Assembly (NCBI RefSeq): GCF_019972155.1
Contig: NZ_BOVL01000048.1
Coordinates: forward strand, 1-64,000
DNA length: 64,000 nucleotides
Direction of reading: 5' to 3'
Source of the DNA: Bradyrhizobium sp. RD5-C2
Lineage (GTDB): Bacteria; Pseudomonadota; Alphaproteobacteria; Rhizobiales; Xanthobacteraceae
The notes beneath the pieces were generated by a model. It saw only the letters and a program-made list of their open reading frames with translations. It was not told where the DNA came from and searched no databases. Positions 62,612 through 64,000 of this stretch are shown piece by piece (position 1 is the first letter of the stretch; every line of letters starts with the position of its first letter). The translations under genes were made by a program, and so were the position numbers.

Positions 62612-63114
62612 TTGGAAGAACAAGAAGCAAGAACAGCGGGTCTTTCCTCGCAGGAGGTGGCCCGCTCCCTGAACGTCAGCGCGGCGGAGATGCCGAAATT
62701 GGCGGGGCCCGGCTATCAGGTCCGCGTCGCTCTGGGCGAAACAGGTGAAGCACGGAGAGCGCGCACCGAGGACTTCACGCTGCTCGATGGTGTGGTTTCC
62801 GGAGACGCAAAGTTCAGCCACCGCCTTCCTGGCGGCCAGGCTGTCTGGATCTATGCCGTCTCGGGCGAGCTGCAGGTCGAGGTGAACGGTGAGCGCCGGG
62901 CCATCTCTGCCGGGTCGTCGGTTGTCGCTGCTGCCGGCATCGACGATAGCGATCTGAGCTTGGGTGGTGGCATGCCCATTTTGTCGTGATGGCGAGCCCG
63001 CCGCTGCATGAGACCTTCGTCAAGCACGGCCCGCTGGTCATGAGTACCAGCGCGGATGTCAGATGGACGCGGGCTGATTATGCTGCCGGCAAGTTCGGAA
63101 AGATCGCGGGCTAA
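62612..63114 (+). pseudogene. Decayed pirin-like (cupin) gene
   Basis: The first frame (from 62612) has the pirin C-terminal domain with FTLLDG, LPGGQAVWIYAV and ELQVEVNGERRAI, then a frameshift near 62980. The other frame continues VVMASPPLHETFVKHGPLVM, the pirin C-terminal end, to a stop at 63114. The N-terminal domain is absent or unrecognisable. It is a broken remnant. Confidence 0.7.
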
Positions 63115-63202
63115 CCCCTTCCATCATCCCATCAACGTCGTCCTGCCCCGCGCGACCGGAGTTCGCGTGACGGTATTTCATTGGCTCCGAGAGGGGTCAA
63201 TC

Positions 63203-63441
63203 GTGTCAAATCCAAAGGTTCTTGTCGTCTTCTACTCCCGCAACAGCTCGACGGAGGCGCTGGCCCTGACGATCGCAGAGGGGGCCCGGTCCAAGGGAGC
63301 CGATTGCGCCTGCGCCGGGCCCGCGAGCTGGTCGGTCCGGAGGTCATGGCATACGTAGGTGCGGCACAAGAGCGACATCCGACGGGATCGGATCCGGCAA
63401 TGACCTGTACGCCAAGCGGGGATTGTCGAAGATGTGGGTGA
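63203..63441 (+). pseudogene. Decayed flavodoxin / WrbA-type NAD(P)H:quinone oxidoreductase fragment
   Basis: From the GTG at 63203, VSNPKVLVVFYSRNSSTEAL matches the FMN-binding start of WrbA-like flavodoxins. After GAD the frame is lost; RRARELVGPEVMA continues in the next frame. The rest is missing. Only the first 55 or so codons are recognisable. Confidence 0.65.
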
Positions 63442-63583
63442 CGGTCTCCCCGCTCGGGGATGCGCCGGCGGTAGGCGGATGATCTAGCCTTTCGACGAAA
63501 TCTTCACCTTGACCCATAGCGGAGGCCAGTTGAACGTCACCGCCAGCTCTTACCGGCGGCGGTTGCGACTTTTGACTCTCACG

Positions 63584-64000
63584 TCAAGCGCGGACGGCGC
63601 TCTTGATGAAGGAGGCAACGGCTTCTGGCCTCGACACATAGACCGCATGGCTTCCCTTGCTTTCGACGATCGTGGCGCCGGCGCGCTTGGCCATCATCTG
63701 CCGAGCTGGCGGCGGGATCATCCGGTCATCGGTTGCGACCAAATACCAGCTCGGCTTCTTCCGCCGGGCGGGCTCGCTCACCGCGCCCTCCAGAGCCTTG
63801 ACGCCCCACGGCACCTGCGAGTCCGCCAGGAATGCCGCCTTCTCGGCATCGACGTCGCCGGCAAAGGAGTCGGCGAACTTCGCCCTGTCGAGGAACAGGA
63901 AGCCGTCTTGAGGCGGCAGGATCGGCGGCACCGGAGCGCCGGGCGGCGGGTTGGCGATCAGCAAGGAAACCGACTCGCCTTTGTCGGGCGCAAACGCTGT
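63584..64000 (-). CDS. Alpha/beta hydrolase, partial at the window edge
   Basis: At least 139 codons; the frame runs open through base 64000, so the N terminus lies outside. The visible C-terminal half has AFAPDKGESVSLL, a flexible cap (PPILPPQDGFLFLDRAKFAD), the Asp loop YLVATDDRMIPP and the catalytic His region ESKGSHAVYVSRPEAV. This fits the salicylate-esterase-like alpha/beta hydrolases common in soil bacteria. The nucleophile is out of view. Confidence 0.8.
   Translation of the reverse strand, partial: TAFAPDKGESVSLLIANPPPGAPVPPILPPQDGFLFLDRAKFADSFAGDVDAEKAAFLADSQVPWGVKALEGAVSEPARRKKPSWYLVATDDRMIPPPARQMMAKRAGATIVESKGSHAVYVSRPEAVASFIKSAVRA

Noticed and set aside
1..64000. CRISPR array or complete insertion sequence
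   Set aside because: No regularly spaced short repeats and no transposase with intact terminal repeats were seen; the repeats present are pairs or triplets of unequal spacing.

Overview
The window looks like the chromosome of a Bradyrhizobium-type alphaproteobacterium. It is GC-rich, its small families (DUF736, DUF6894, DUF2798, DUF1330) and repeats are typical of rhizobia, and its central catabolic block has the gene order cadR-A-B-K-C known from 2,4-D-degrading Bradyrhizobium. The genus assignment is an inference; there is no rRNA here.

Layout. (1) 0.3-3.9 kb, core genes on the minus strand: NudK-type Nudix hydrolase, GNAT acetyltransferase, FAD-linked oxidase, and the tRNA-modification enzyme TsaC/Sua5. 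(2) 3.96-5.45 kb: an intact tRNA-Pro(CGG) whose 3' part is overlapped by the end of a tyrosine recombinase gene, with a small excisionase-like gene. This is the entry edge of an integrated island; no second copy of the tRNA end was found. (3) 6.2-10.6 kb, plasmid/ICE-type backbone: two intact DUF736 genes, one decayed DUF736 copy, and a long ParB-like gene with a frameshift near its start. (4) 11.2-15.2 kb: a flavin monooxygenase, a small XRE regulator beside a 19-bp palindrome, and two unknown genes.

(5) 15.4-34.4 kb is the main feature: a catabolic cluster for chlorinated phenoxy acids and chlorophenols. tfdB (chlorophenol hydroxylase), tfdF (maleylacetate reductase), tfdR (LysR), tfdD (cycloisomerase), tfdE (dienelactone hydrolase) and tfdC (chlorocatechol 1,2-dioxygenase) form a complete modified ortho pathway. 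cadR, cadA, cadB, cadK and cadC follow, giving the ring-side oxygenase, its ferredoxin, an uptake permease and an AraC-type regulator. A ligase-thiolase-DUF35 trio sits between tfdB and tfdF, and a second Rieske oxygenase plus a ferredoxin reductase follow cadC. A copy of the tfdR-tfdD promoter, with a decayed lysR start, lies upstream of tfdB.

(6) 34.9-46.9 kb is flanked by two complementary broken halves of a CAU-anticodon tRNA. It holds a LuxR-family ATPase regulator, a FUSC/DUF1656/HlyD efflux operon, a thiamine-diphosphate decarboxylase, a dehydrogenase stub, a VOC protein and a gene interrupted by an in-frame TAG. (7) 47.3-64 kb: a winged-helix/NB-ARC regulator divergent from a secreted esterase-like hydrolase, several small genes, two divergent TetR loci (NmrA/SDR oxidoreductases, DUF2798), a decayed tetR duplicate, an RND efflux pair, decayed pirin and flavodoxin genes, and a partial alpha/beta hydrolase at the right edge.

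No CRISPR array, intact insertion sequence or rRNA gene was seen.
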